A stretch of DNA of 64,000 bases from Straminergon stramineum (lineage: Eukaryota; Streptophyta; Bryopsida; Hypnales; Calliergonaceae). Made by a program: the position numbers and the translations under genes. The stretch is from NCBI GenBank assembly GCA_963920665.1, contig OY987267.1:10974001-11038000 (forward strand), in the 5' to 3' direction. Each line of letters starts with the position of its first letter. Positions within the stretch are counted from its first letter, which is position 1. Of this stretch, positions 35,017 through 46,476 are shown one piece after another. The notes beneath the pieces are model-generated. The model ran no database searches. It was not told the DNA's origin and saw only the letters and a list, made by a program, of their open reading frames with translations.

Positions 35017-36479
35017 TCGATTACAGTAGTGCACTTGGTGCAGCTCAATTTTCTAGAGTTTTGTTGGAACGGACATATTTTGCGATGCTGGTTATGTGCT
35101 TGTATATACTGCAGAAGAGAAAAATCTTTCTCTGCTTGATTCTATGCCATTGACCCTTTGGGATTTTGCACTCGTTATCGCACTGATATGCCATCATCAT
35201 TATCATTCTCGCACCGTTGTCGAAATTTTGTCAAGTTCGGGTTTAAGTATCGACGTCAAGGACTACGGTATCTAAGAGAATTTTTTGGTAACACATCGGA
35301 TATCAGAAATCGAATTGTAAAAACCGCTGCTAGAGATTGTTTTCCGAATCGCGATGAGTTGGTGCGATAATGATCGATTGATTTATCGAATTGTGGTGTA
35401 AATACAGTATGTCTTGGTTGTTAGAGGGTATTGCAGAAGGTCAAATCTTTCCTGGTCTGTTTCTATAGCTTCGTTCATATGAGTCTGATGTTCTCGGTGT
35501 CGCAGTGATTTGTCACCCTCTACTAAGACTGGTATCGAGTACTACATCTTTTTGATATTTAAGGTTAATTAATATGTGATCGCTTGCCACTGAGCATTTT
35601 GCAGGAAACCTTAAAAAATTGCAAAAGCTCGCTGTAAGAACTTTGCTTATGAATTGTGAAAGTCATCATAACAGATCGATTGACGAATTGTCTTAGCAAT
35701 TTGTCGTGCTTATGCATTGGTAGATGTAGATTGCAGAGCATTAAACTTGTACTTTTATTCTAATCTATTTACCCTTAAGTTCGTGTGTTTTCATAGAGAT
35801 CTGCAGATTTGCATCCATCTTCTCATCTCCAAGCCGAGGATTGAATCGATACCGATTTTATAGTCCAAGGTCGACTTAGTCATGACTGCTAGCTGTTGAT
35901 ATGTTCGCAGCCCATTACCAAGTTTAACCATTAAAATTTGTAACAAACTGCGCTACTGGAACTGAATTGATTCGTAAATTGTGATGAAAGTGAACACGAT
36001 CGATAGAGTGATTGACAAATTGTGTTCGAAACTGTGGAGCTTTGTTCTCGTTGGTTTGTCAGCTGCTGCTGTCAAGACTTGGTCCCCGGGCGAGTCGTGA
36101 TAGACTGGTGTGCTGGTGTCTCAGGAAATATCATGACTTTCAGTAGTCTTGCCGGTTCTTGCCTGGATCAATAAGTGAGAGAGCAGACTTGCTTTGGACT
36201 GCACTTCACTGCTGGTCGTTTGCTGGCTGTTGGTGCAGCAGATGTAAACCAAGTTTCAGACTGTCAGTGCTTCTGTTTCTAAACATATATCTGAACTTCT
36301 GAAGGAATGTGCGCATGACAATGCAGACACAGCTAGTAATTTTGGAATTAAGGACCAAGTTTTTTTTTTGCAGGGAGTCATTGTTAAAAATTGCGGCCTT
36401 TAGGTATGTTATTCAAAAATGTAAATTGAAACTTTTTTCGGAAACTTCAACTGTACAAAACTGAAGTAAAGTACTTTAT
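35017..36479 (+). other. Probable 3' UTR and downstream flank of the pseudokinase gene
   Basis: Balanced composition continues for about 1.3 kb after the stop and then becomes AT-rich. The frame at 35,158-35,370 begins at TTG and has no recognisable domain. No hairpin or repeat of note was seen. Confidence 0.4.
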
Positions 36480-37250
36480 CAAAGTGTGGAAAAAATTTCA
36501 AACCATTTGACTGTGCGAATTGAAAGATTATATTGTTTGAAGTGGAAAAAAAAGCTTTTTTTATTCCAGCGAAACAGTGTCAGCAGACTTTGGGTCCTTT
36601 GGGAGTAAAAGTTTTCCTCTACATGAAAATGAGGATCTTGACCAATCAAAAGTAGATGATGTTAGGTTCACTCCTGATAAATTTTAGATGCAAATATGGA
36701 GTCTAGCTTACTCTAAATCACCATGCAATGCAAGGACATTAAGTGAATTGGCATTACACTAGTCATTTTTTTGATGACTTCTTGGGCAATGACAAAAAGA
36801 TTTAATTTGAAATCCAAATAGTGAAACGTTAAATAAAAACATTTGGAATGTGTGAAAAAGATTTCAAGAATTTTGACTCTACAAATTGCAAGATAATAGG
36901 ACTTGAAGTTAGAAGAAAATGTTTATTCTTGAAACCACTCCATCATAGCTAACAAAGTTTGATTCCTCTTAAAATGTAATTTGAGGACTAAAATTTGTTT
37001 TTTGGGGGACAATTGTATGCCATATTTTATTAGTCACATATATGCCAAATTTCAAAAGTTGATGAACTTTTTTGCAAAAGATTCTCCAAAGATTCTTAAA
37101 TTGCCCAATCTACCCCAAAATTTTAGGGCAGCATAACTTTTGATCTGAACACCCTATAAAAAAAAATAGTTTTTCAACAGGGAGGTATATTTAATACATT
37201 GTGTCCAATTTTCATAAACATCTAATCAAAAATGACTTTGAAGGAACCTA
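36480..37250 (+). repeat. Dispersed repeat, copy B (pair with 28,810-29,640)
   Basis: Matches copy A block for block in the same orientation, with many small indels (for example ACTCTAAATCA, CACTAGTCATTTTTT and CCAAATAGTGAAA in the same order). It is followed within 40 bases by a CACTA-type miniature at 37,289. Class unknown. Confidence 0.6.
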
Positions 37251-37288
37251 CCCGAGATTTCTTGCCTACATTGAGTAGACATTGGTCC

Positions 37289-37411
37289 CACTATAATAAA
37301 ACATGGTAGGAAAAAACTGCACTCAAAATTGAGTGTGCATGCACAAAAATATGATCAATAAAATTGCATCCAATTTTGAGTGCGATCTTTTTACCATGTT
37401 TTGTTGTAGTG
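37289..37411. mobile_element. CACTA-type miniature element, 123 bp, TCC duplication
   Basis: The ends are CACTATAATAAAACATGG and, on the other strand, CACTACAACAAAACATGG, inverted over about 20 bases. The 3-bp duplication TCC is at 37,286-37,288 and 37,412-37,414. CACTA termini with a 3-bp duplication are the established signature of the CACTA (CMC/EnSpm) superfamily. No coding capacity. Confidence 0.85.
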
Positions 37412-37893
37412 TCCTTTAGGGGTGAAATCAATAGTATGGTGAAATAAATTGAGGGAAAGGGCGGTAAATTGAATAGGTTCTAAAGTAGTTTCACATGTGT
37501 GGATGGTGTTCATTCATGTCCGAAAATGATTACCATCTAAGTGATGATTGTGAACCACTTTAGAACCGTATCTATTTTACCACCATATATCTACCTTTAT
37601 ATCGTATTATAATAAAAAAGAATTTCAAATTATCATAGAACTATGTTGTAAAGAAGACTGATGTTGTGAAGAAGACCGATGTATTAGTATATATCTACCT
37701 TAGTACCACTGTTATATGAAGAATTTCAAACTATCATGGACCTATGTTTTGATGAAGAGTTAGATTAGTATGTTAATAACCCCTAAAATTCTTTCATGTT
37801 TATAGTCCCAAAATTGCTTCAAAGTATTAGTCTCTAAAAAAGGCTAAAATCTTCATCTATATTTATTTTTTAGCAAATCCAATTGCAAGATCT

Positions 37894-39159
37894 TTAACCC
37901 CTCAAAGCTGAAGGCCTTTCTGGGTTTAAAAACATCATTCATTGCTTTTGAAGTGTTATAGATCTAAATGTCTTTAAGTTATAGAAATCTCAATCATGCA
38001 ATCTTGTAGTGTACATGTTGTAAATGATGTGGATCTAATTTGGAGTCACTTGGACACATAGATTGCAAGATATATTATAATTATAATCTTGTGCTGGAAA
38101 AGGATGCTCAAATTTTCCTAGAAATACATTTGGAGGTGAAATTTGATTTCTAAACCTTATCAAATGAAAGAAGTTTAAACTATCAAGGGATTCGAAATCA
38201 TCATACCAACAAATGGGTGAAAGGAAATATCATTCAATTGACCCATTGTGTCTACAAAATGGCTTTGAAATGTCAAAAAATAGCAAGAAAAGTTGAAAAA
38301 AAATCACATCTTAGGCTGAACCTCCTACTAAAATGATTTTGAGTCACTCATAACTTCTTGGGTTGATATAAAATTTTAACCACAGAAACTAACTAGTATG
38401 CACAACTTCACCAAAAATTTTCATTAGAAATGGACATTGTATGAAGAAGAAACAAGTCACCAAAGTTCATTGTAATCCAAAAACAACTAGATTTTGAACT
38501 TCAAATTGCTTCCAAATATTCAAAACAACTTGGATGACATGAAAGTTTTACTATAGTAACTAGACTTCAACGGGAACATAACCCAACAATTTTGTTGAAA
38601 AATAACATAAGGTGAAGGAAATACAAGCCCTCGAAGTTGCAACCATCTAATGCACTTTGGTGAATTGAAATTGAACCTGTCAACTTTGATTGGCTTGAAC
38701 CAAAAAATCATTACATCTTGGATTAATTTGAAAAATTTACCACACAAACTAGAAGAGAGCTCAAATTTCCCAATAAGTTTGATTAAACTCGAACATCGTT
38801 GCAAAAGTTACAGCACTTTGAATTGGACTTGAAACTATGTGAGGTCACTTTTGGTCCCCTTGGGTGGTGAGCAACCCGTTTTTTTACTTTTTGAGAAAGT
38901 GCCAGGATGGCAATCTCTTAAAATTTGGTGAAGTATTGTATTTCTACATTCATCCATCTTCTGGACCAAAAATACTTTTCAATCGTATTCCTACACTTTA
39001 TCATCTAAAATTTGGTGAATTCATCCACATTTTAAATAAAAATGGAAAATATCTAGCTAAAAAAGATTACTTTTTTCTGGTGAAAAGTAGACATTTATTT
39101 TGAAATGGTGCAATTTGGCCCCATCATGCCATAAAAAAAGGTTGGTGGTGAGGGGTTAA
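37894..39159 (+). mobile_element. Non-autonomous piggyBac-type element, about 1.26 kb
   Basis: TTAA lies at 37,894-37,897 followed by CCCCTCAAAG, and GAGGGG precedes TTAA at 39,156-39,159, giving seven terminal inverted bases (CCCCTCA). The first kilobase is a diverged inverted copy of 2,699-3,688. The right end is less certain, because similarity to the other copy stops near 38,870. The 2.7-kb copy may therefore be a deletion derivative, or this one may contain an insertion. No transposase. Confidence 0.6.
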
Positions 39160-39294
39160 CTTGTTAGTGTACAAACTCCTGAAATTTCAAAATAAAAGTC
39201 CTTACCTATTTCAAGATCATGATGCTTGGGTTTTCAATAAGAAGTATAGTATTTTCAATTCTTTTCAAATGGTTAGATTTCATTTGTCAAACAT

Positions 39295-39958
39295 TTAACC
39301 CCAAAATGTGTAGATCTTACAACTTGAAACTCTTCATAATATGTTGGCAAAATTAGTTAGGAATACATATAAATTTATTTACTTTTAAATTCTCACATTC
39401 ATGCTTGGAAAAAATAGTAAGTAGAAAGAAGTAGAAAATGCTTCAAAATATGAAATTGTTGAGAATTTACTTATGGAATTGAAAAATGCCAATCCCAAAT
39501 GTTGTAATGTTGTAATAAACAATATACATCCTATAATTTTTTTTCCAAAAATATGCAAAATTGAGTTAAATAAAAGACTTCAAAGTTTATTTTAGAATAG
39601 AGATTCTATAATTGCCCCCCAACTAAAACTCCTCATAACTTCCATCTCATTAATCAAAATGTAATGATTCAAAGCTTCCCACATATATATAAGTATATAA
39701 AAAAAATTCCAATTTTTTTTCTTAAAAATGTGATTTTTTTAGCTCCCCAAGTTGCCTGGGTTGAGAAAGAAACTACATATCATACAATAATTTTTTAATC
39801 ATGTTGTTAAAAGTTATGAACCTTGTTGCACCTTAAACCTACTCCTTCACCACATGTTGAATGAAAATTTCAAAAAGAAGAAGGGAAATTTTGTTCTTGG
39901 TGAGTTGCCCAAAACTTCTATGTTGCCCAAAATGTTGTTTTGTCCTTTAGGGGGTTAA
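39295..39958. mobile_element. Possible third piggyBac-type derivative
   Basis: TTAA (39,295-39,298) is followed by CCCCAAAATGTG, and CTTTAGGGGG precedes TTAA (39,955-39,958). The terminal similarity is short. The right terminus (CCCCCTAAAGGAC read inward) resembles the CCCCTAAAGGACC end at 1,926. No coding content. Confidence 0.42.
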
Positions 39959-41341
39959 AAATGATTGCACAAAATTACCAACTGTGTCACGTACAATGGT
40001 TTTCTTTATCCCTTGTAAGAAGAAGTAAAGATCCCAAGAAACTTGCAGAGGCATTGAACACATTGCCTGGACCTGAGGATGTGGAAACAAGAGTACCACA
40101 CTTAGAAGGAGAAGAAATATTTGGGAGCACGAAGAGGAAGTTGGATGTATCCATTGGTGATGCAAGAGACTTACATAGACTACAGAAAGTTAACTTCTCT
40201 TAACCTTATGTGCACTAGAAGAAATCAGTGTTCACCTGAACAAAATTTAGGTGACGCGAAATTTCATTTTCTGCTAGAAAATGCAGTTCCTGCGTTGGCC
40301 AAAACGAAGATTTCTGGAAACTGCATTTTGGCCAACACAGAAATTGCATTTTCTGGCAGAAAATGAAATTTCGCGTCACTTGAATTTTGTTCAAGTGAAC
40401 TCTGATTTCTTCTAGTGGTGTAATCAAGATTCACTACAACTTCTCTTCTCTTCGGAGGACCCAAGTGAACAACCAGAAGCCAATATTTCTCGACATGTTA
40501 CAACAACATTCGAAAGTGACTGCAACATGTCCAAGTGGCACATTGCCAAAATTAGCCACAAATTCAACGCAAGATGTCAAACTCAACAATGGATGTCCAA
40601 CATCAAGCACAACTCAAGAATTGCAAAGGGGAAAGAAAGGTACACTAGCTCCAATCTATCGGGGTAGAAAAGAGGATTATGGGAGTAAGCGAGAGGTGGT
40701 GGTCAACTTCTAGTTTTGTTGAGATGACATTGAATGATGTGTGAAAGGTACAAAATGGAAATGGATTATTGATTAGCATAAGGTGCTAGAGGTTTGGCCC
40801 GTTCCAAGTGGGACCAACCTCAATTGAGAGGAGACTCTGCTACTACAACATGCGGACTTCTGCCTCCTAGAATGATCGACATTGTTGCCATGGAGATTCT
40901 TCATTATGTCAAACATTTTCAAGACCATCTTGTATGACTAACCAACGCCCAGGAACTCGGATGCATATTTGACGGTTAGGAACAATTGAACCATTCGGAA
41001 GATAGCAACTACACCAACTATAAAACAACTAAACAAGTGGGAAAGTTTAGGAAATGTTACAAGGCAAATGGTCGGAGTTACCTTGCTCCCCTTTCCAAGC
41101 CTTGGTGCAATAGTGGCTTGAGACATGGACAAATCCTAACAAAAATGTCTATCAAATTACAGTGGGTATGTTCCCCACATGCACATGCCCGGACTTTGCG
41201 AATATGATTGTTTCTACTATTGGAAGTCGCCAACAGTACGTGAATTGCAAACACTTGTACTACTTGTATAGATACTATTGCAAGATGGATATCCATGAAG
41301 ACAAATTCATTCATGCACCAAAATATAGCTTCAAGAACTGA
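39959..41341 (+). pseudogene. Decayed SWIM zinc-finger protein, transposase-like, interrupted by a MITE
   Basis: The end of the relic (41,162-41,341) encodes MFPTCTCPDF followed by QQYVNCKHLYYLY. This is a SWIM zinc finger of the form CxC...CxH, with its ligands at codons 41,180, 41,186, 41,246 and 41,252. SWIM fingers of this kind occur in MULE/FAR1-type transposases, so a transposon origin is likely. Upstream fragments in other frames read as degraded protein, including EALNTLPGPEDVE near 40,050. Several stops and frame changes separate them, and the CACTA-type miniature at 40,213 sits in the middle. No transposase catalytic core was recognised. Confidence 0.5.
40213..40417. mobile_element. 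CACTA-type miniature element, 205 bp, GTG duplication
   Basis: Ends CACTAGAAGAAATCAG and CTGATTTCTTCTAGTG are perfect inverted repeats. The 3-bp duplication GTG is at 40,210-40,212 and 40,418-40,420. Most of the interior is also palindromic (GCGAAATTTCATTTTCTG paired with CAGAAAATGAAATTTCGC), so it folds end to end. It carries no protein and lies within the SWIM relic. Confidence 0.88.
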
Positions 41342-41589
41342 AGATACTTCTAGTTTGAGCAAGAATCATTACAGTTCCAAAATAGATATGGCTACATTTA
41401 TCTGTGTACTTCAGTCCTATAGTATTTGTTCACATATATTGTGATTGAAATGATTTTCAGCTTATAGAGGGAAAATGTTAATACATTCATGAAATATGGA
41501 AGCATATCTAAGAAGTTAATTGTTTTGTCGATAGTTCATATGAATGACTATAATGTACACCCCTACATGCTATTTTAGTAAGGCATATT

Positions 41590-41915
41590 TGAATATGAAA
41601 TTGTTTTCTCTTTCTATATTTTCCAAGTATTTTTCCATTTAAAAAACATCTTTTTAGTCTTTTTAATTTCAGTGTGTTCCCCTTCATTTTCGTATTTGTT
41701 TCCATTTTCTTTCATTTTCTTTTCATGGAATTTTTGTATTCCCATTTCTTCCTTTCCCCATTTTTCTTTCCCCCCCCTTTTTTTTTCTTCCCTATTGTTT
41801 TTTCTTTCCCCATTTTTTTGCTTCTTCATTTCTTTTTCCTTTTACAATTTTTTTAGCACCTTCTTTTTTCTTTCCCCTTTTTTTCTTTTCTCCATTTTTT
41901 TTCCTTTCCCCACAT
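41590..41915 (+). repeat. Polypyrimidine (T/C) tract, about 325 bp
   Basis: Almost pure T and C on the plus strand, in irregular TTTTC, TTTCC and CCCC blocks. The open frames it creates are artefacts of the composition. Mirror-like stretches could form triplex or slipped structures. Confidence 0.8.
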
Positions 41916-43059
41916 TAGAAGACAATTGTGGGCTTCAAGAGCCCGTTTCAGGGTTGTTCCTTGTGTTGCTAGAAATCGGGAACTGGCCCATAATGGGCTG
42001 AATTTCTGAATATTTGGAAAAATAAAAATAATTTTTTTTCCCAAAATTTTCTAAAAAGTACTAAGAAACTTAAAACTGAATTTAAAAAATAATTAAATAT
42101 TTGAAAGCAATATTATTTTTTGATGTGGTAGTGATTGTGCCACGTCATACTGTTGATGTGGCAAGTTTCCACAGCTTGGGAACTCAAAATAACTTGTGGC
42201 CTCTTCATGCCCTCAAATCTCTTCTAATGTTTCTTGGGGTTGTTCTTGCTATTTTTTTCAGGATGTCAATACTTGGCAGTACATTACAATCATCCCTAAA
42301 ACCCTATTTGAGAATTGAAAATTACATAAAATAAAACACCTTAAAATTAGGGTGAAATGTCTACCACAAATCTACAATGGCTTGTGGTTGTCATCTCACC
42401 CTAACCTTTAGGTTGTAAACTCATCCTACACATGTCCTCTTATACTACCGCATGTTGGAAATCTCAATTGTTATGGGATATTCAAAAGTCATGGTTCTTT
42501 GTATTCAAGTAAGCAAGTCAAAATAATAGAACAAAGTTTTGCCAAAATGACATGGGGCTATTTCACTTGAAGCATTTGACATATTTTCTAGTGTTGTGGA
42601 TAAACAAAGTATAGAAACTTTGGACAAAAGTTTGAAAGCCTAACCGAGTAACCGCATAGCAAAAAAATGTTGAATACATTGAAGTATAAAATTTAATATG
42701 ATCTATGGTTATAGGGGACATGGTCATAGGTCAGAATACTTACTATCAATAGGAAATTTTCCTCTATTTTTGAAAAAACATGAAAAAAAAAATTGGGGGA
42801 CAAAAAATTTAAAAAAAGATGTTTGGGGGGCTCTAGGCTCACAAGCTCCCCTGCTCACAACTCACAGGCTCACTGCTCCAAGCTTGCACGCTAGCATTGT
42901 TGCCCCTAAAGCTCTTTTTAATCCAAAATGGTTTTGGGGGATCTTGGGCATCTAAAAAAAGTATTAGATTTTGGTTTTGTTCCCTCATATTTTTTCAGAT
43001 TAAAAATCAAACAACTTTCTATGGACTCTAATTTTTACAAAGTAAGATCCAAAGGTTCA
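41916..43059. other. AT-rich intergenic DNA
   Basis: No gene supported. A CTCACA/GCTC-rich patch lies at about 42,830-42,900, but no terminal repeat or domain was found. Confidence 0.5.
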
Positions 43060-43720
43060 CTTGGTTAAAGTGTTGTTTGTTTGTTTGTTTGTTCTGACCT
43101 TCAATTTGGGCAAGTGGAGCAAAGCCTTGTTTTGCTTTGAAATTTTTTTACTTCTTCCTAACTTAAGTCTCTACTCAAATTTGAAAGTCTTTAGATCTTT
43201 TTGTAACGTAGAATGTGAATTATGGGTCTCAAAAGCTTGACTATGCCACATTGTCAAGAGATGGGTAACCTTGAAAAAACCATTGTCTTGCTCTTTGCTT
43301 GCTCTTATCTCATAAAAACATTATTTCACTACAAGAGAAAGGTGTGTTTTAAATATAGTCCTCATATTATAGTCCTATAAGTAATGACCTAAAGGGGGTG
43401 TTTTTAGTAAATTTTTATTAGAAATACATGTGATTTAAGCAAAAAAATTCTAAAAACACTCCTTTTGGGTCATTCTTATAGGATTATACTACTAGGACTA
43501 TATTTAAACCAAACCTTTCTCTTGTAGTGATTTTAGACCCCAATGTTTTTAGGCAAGACCCTTGTACTAGTTAAGAATAAGATCCTACAATTCCAAATTC
43601 TAAAAGGGAATATATTTTTATTTATAGACCTATTTTTAGAAAATGTTGTTTTTTTGACAATTTTTAAGAGTATTTTCTAATTTTTGACACAAGAAAATTT
43701 AGTCCAAGTTAAGTTTGTAC
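43060..43720 (+). repeat. Dispersed repeat, copy 2, split by a CACTA-type miniature
   Basis: Same order of blocks as 1,931-2,340: a (TTTG)n start, CAATTTGGGCAAG, CCTTGTTTTGCTTTG, CACATTGTCAA and TATTTTCTAATTTTTGAC. Similarity breaks at 43,326 and resumes after 43,529, exactly at the ends of the miniature element. At the left edge the intact TTAAAGTG (from 43,056) corresponds to TTGAAAGTG at 1,927, where a piggyBac terminus abuts in the other copy. Confidence 0.62.
43327..43529. mobile_element. CACTA-type miniature element, 203 bp
   Basis: Ends CACTACAAGAGAAAGG and CCTTTCTCTTGTAGTG are perfect inverted repeats, and subterminal ATAGTCCT and AGGACTATA also pair. The flanks share ATTT on both sides (43,323-43,326 and 43,530-43,533), four bases instead of the usual three. 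It interrupts a dispersed repeat whose other copy lacks it. The termini match those at 63,356-63,578. Confidence 0.85.
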
Positions 43721-45548
43721 TATGAAATTTTAGTTCATTATTTATTGTATGAGCATTTTGAGATCTTAAGACAATGAAACGTAGCAAACTTACTTGCATT
43801 GAGAATGTGTCATGTAATGGCAAAGCACAAGTTGTCTTCTTACAATGATTATCCTTCATCACTTATATGTGCACTATCATGGACGTCCTCAAGTTCTTAC
43901 TTGTAATGATGGTTTACAAGAATTTTTATCATTAGAGAAGTGGACCTAGTGAGACTTCAAGAAGAGAGAATTGTTGTATGCATTGGCCGGAGGTACTAGT
44001 ACCCGATAAAGTAGACCAACCTATTACCACCCTGATTTGCAATCTGAGTATATTAGGACCAACTTTAGGAGGGGAAAATATTTTGTAGAGGTGTGAGCAT
44101 GTTTCACGAATCAAACCGAAGTGGAATTATAATTTTTTGATAAAAATTGTAATTTCTATGAATTTCTAAAATAGTCTGTCGTGAAATTGCAAAACTGCCA
44201 CTAGACTAGAGTCATAAATGTCCTATCTTAAACCTATAACCATCATTCCATGTACCTATTAGCACTTGATTATCCACCAATCAAAGGCTCACACATTACC
44301 CAAGTTGGAATTAATGCACTGAAATTGTCAAAATATTGAATGGATTTGGGTGAGTTCTAAGGTCAAGATGGGGCCAAAAATAGGATGGCAATTATAGGAA
44401 GTTGGCAGAAATGGGCTAGTCTACCTTATATGAAGCATATCTCAATATAAAGTAGTCTAAGCTTCTGCATTGTGCTGTGCAACTCTCAGTATAGAGCAGA
44501 CAACATCAACAAATCAAGGAGCACCGCAGAGATGAAGAGGAAGACATCAAGACTTCCAAGAAATGAGGTACCACATCAACCTTCACTCAAAACTGCCATT
44601 TCTATAGCAAAGTGCAAAGAACTTCAGAAATTCGTTTTTTTTGCTTATCTAACTAAATAGGATCTTCCACTATGCACTCAAAAGATGCAACACAACCTAT
44701 TTTTTGTAAAAAATTGCACCCCCTCATTGTCAAAAAATTTGGGCTCTCTAATCATTTTGGAAAAAATTAAACCATCCCCTAGCACTATTGATGTGGGTGG
44801 GCAAATTTTAATGTGGGGAGTCTAATTAGATCGATCTCAACTGCCCAAGTCAAATACGGAGTACGTATATGGAGTACACATACGGAACATGGCTATGACA
44901 TACTAAAAACAAAATATAGATACAAAAGTATATATATGAAATATGGATAAGGCAAACGTGTTAGAAATATCCCATATTTTTTGTCAACCACAATAATGTC
45001 ATACAAATACAAATGTAGGGTGGGAGGGGGGTCAATTTCAAGTACCAATCTCAATGAATGAGAGTATGACATGTGTACCCATTTTAGGTATTTTAGAAAA
45101 GATTAGCAACAAATGGAGAAATGCCATGTGGACCCCTTTGGAAAATTGTTTGTGGTTTTCCTTGAAATCAAAATTCTCTCACTATCTACTCAAAAGACAA
45201 GTTACATGAATGTGTGCAAAAAATTTCAATAACTTTGACCACATGGATTCCAAGATATTTGCATTTGCAATGAAAAAATTTGTTTTCATAGCACCTTGCC
45301 TTATTAGCAATTATTGCTTCCAATGTTCTTACACTAAATAGTGATATTAGGTTGTCCTACACTAATTTCTTGACATTGGACACAATATAAATATTTACTA
45401 GTATTGTACAAGAATGCTCTACTTGTAAATTGGATATTGTTGTACTTAAGACTCATAAACCTCCACATGCACACATGGAAATATTTGTAGTAATATTCAT
45501 TGACTTTGATGGCTTTTAAATTAATTTTCTTGGGGTATGACAACCTAA
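43721..45548. other. AT-rich intergenic DNA
   Basis: No gene recognised. Short open frames only, and no terminal repeats noted. Confidence 0.5.
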
Positions 45549-46383
45549 GGGCCTCTTCACACTATGGTTGTCCAAGTCGAGAGGCCATGGGATTGAGTGG
45601 CCAAACTTTGGTGAGAGTCCAAGGAAATGAGCAATAAATAGGCCAAAAGAACTAGGAATTGGAACCTTCGGCCGGCCATAGTGTGAAGCCTCCAAAGGCC
45701 AAAGTCCAAAGTCCAAACCCAAAGTCCAAGCCCAAAGTCCAAATCTATTCCATTTTTTTGACTTCTATCCTTTCTCTCCACATTAATCCATCCAATTTCT
45801 AAAATCTTTAATCAATTGTCACCTCTGTGACAATTTTTTCAAGCAAAAGGTTAAAAAAACATGTGAAAGGAGTCAAAAATGGCCTTGGAAAAATAATTAC
45901 AGCACATGCTCTCAATATCGAACAAGGAATATGAAGGATATTAATGGAATAAAAAAGTGGCATTAAACATTGAAGGGAAGTAGGTTCATTGAATGCTAAG
46001 ACTCACCATTTTAGTAGTGGAGACTAGATTTCAAACCCCAATGGCGACACAAATGAACAAATAAACAAATAAACAAGGGAGGGCATCCTACCTATTACTA
46101 CAAAAACAATCCGATCCAATGGTTGAGATCTTGTCAATTTTTGAAAAAAACTTGACGGACTCTCAATTAGAGTTTGGGTTGGCCAGAAATGGAGACCCAA
46201 ACTCTAATTGAGAGTGCGTCACCATGTAAGTATTTGGTTGCCATGTAGGCAAAACAATGGGCAACAGACTTTGGATTGTGCCTTCTTGTGTGAAGGGTCG
46301 AGAGGCCAAACTCTTGGGTTTCAACAATCTGATTGGCTAAAACCAACGGACTCTCAATCTTGTGCCATAGTGTGAAGTGGCCC
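45549..46383. mobile_element. Inverted-repeat element, GGGCC/CACACTATGG family, 835 bp
   Basis: The left end GGGCCTCTTCACACTATGG is complementary to the right end CCATAGTGTGAAGTGGCCC with one mismatch. The interior carries CAAAGTC/CCAAAGT simple repeats at about 45,695-45,745 and an internal hairpin at 46,154-46,220, and no transposase. TAA on the left against TAG on the right hints at a 3-bp TWA-type duplication, which would fit PIF/Harbinger, but the match is not exact. Confidence 0.7.
46154..46220. repeat. Internal hairpin with 26-bp arms
   Basis: 46,154-46,179 is the reverse complement of 46,195-46,220 with one mismatch, around a 15-base loop. The core arm is CTCTCAATTAGAGTTTGGGT. It lies inside the GGGCC-family element. 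Confidence 0.85.
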
Positions 46384-46417
46384 TAGTTGTGAAGGCAACC
46401 TAATTTCACTATTTAGT

Positions 46418-46473
46418 CACTAGAAGAAAACAGTGTTGAGTTATGTGGAACTCAACACTATTTTCTTCTAGTG
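46418..46473. mobile_element. CACTA-type micro-element, 56 bp, AGT duplication
   Basis: The element is one palindrome: 25-bp arms with a single mismatch around a 6-base loop, with ends CACTAGAAGAAAA and TTTTCTTCTAGTG. The 3-bp duplication AGT lies at 46,415-46,417 and 46,474-46,476. It shares its termini with 40,213 and 52,101, so it is almost nothing but terminal repeats. Confidence 0.9.
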
Positions 46474-46476
46474 AGT

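Noticed and set aside
41672..42001. 109-codon open frame rich in Phe, Ser and Pro
   Set aside because: It is the translation of a polypyrimidine tract and has no protein signature.
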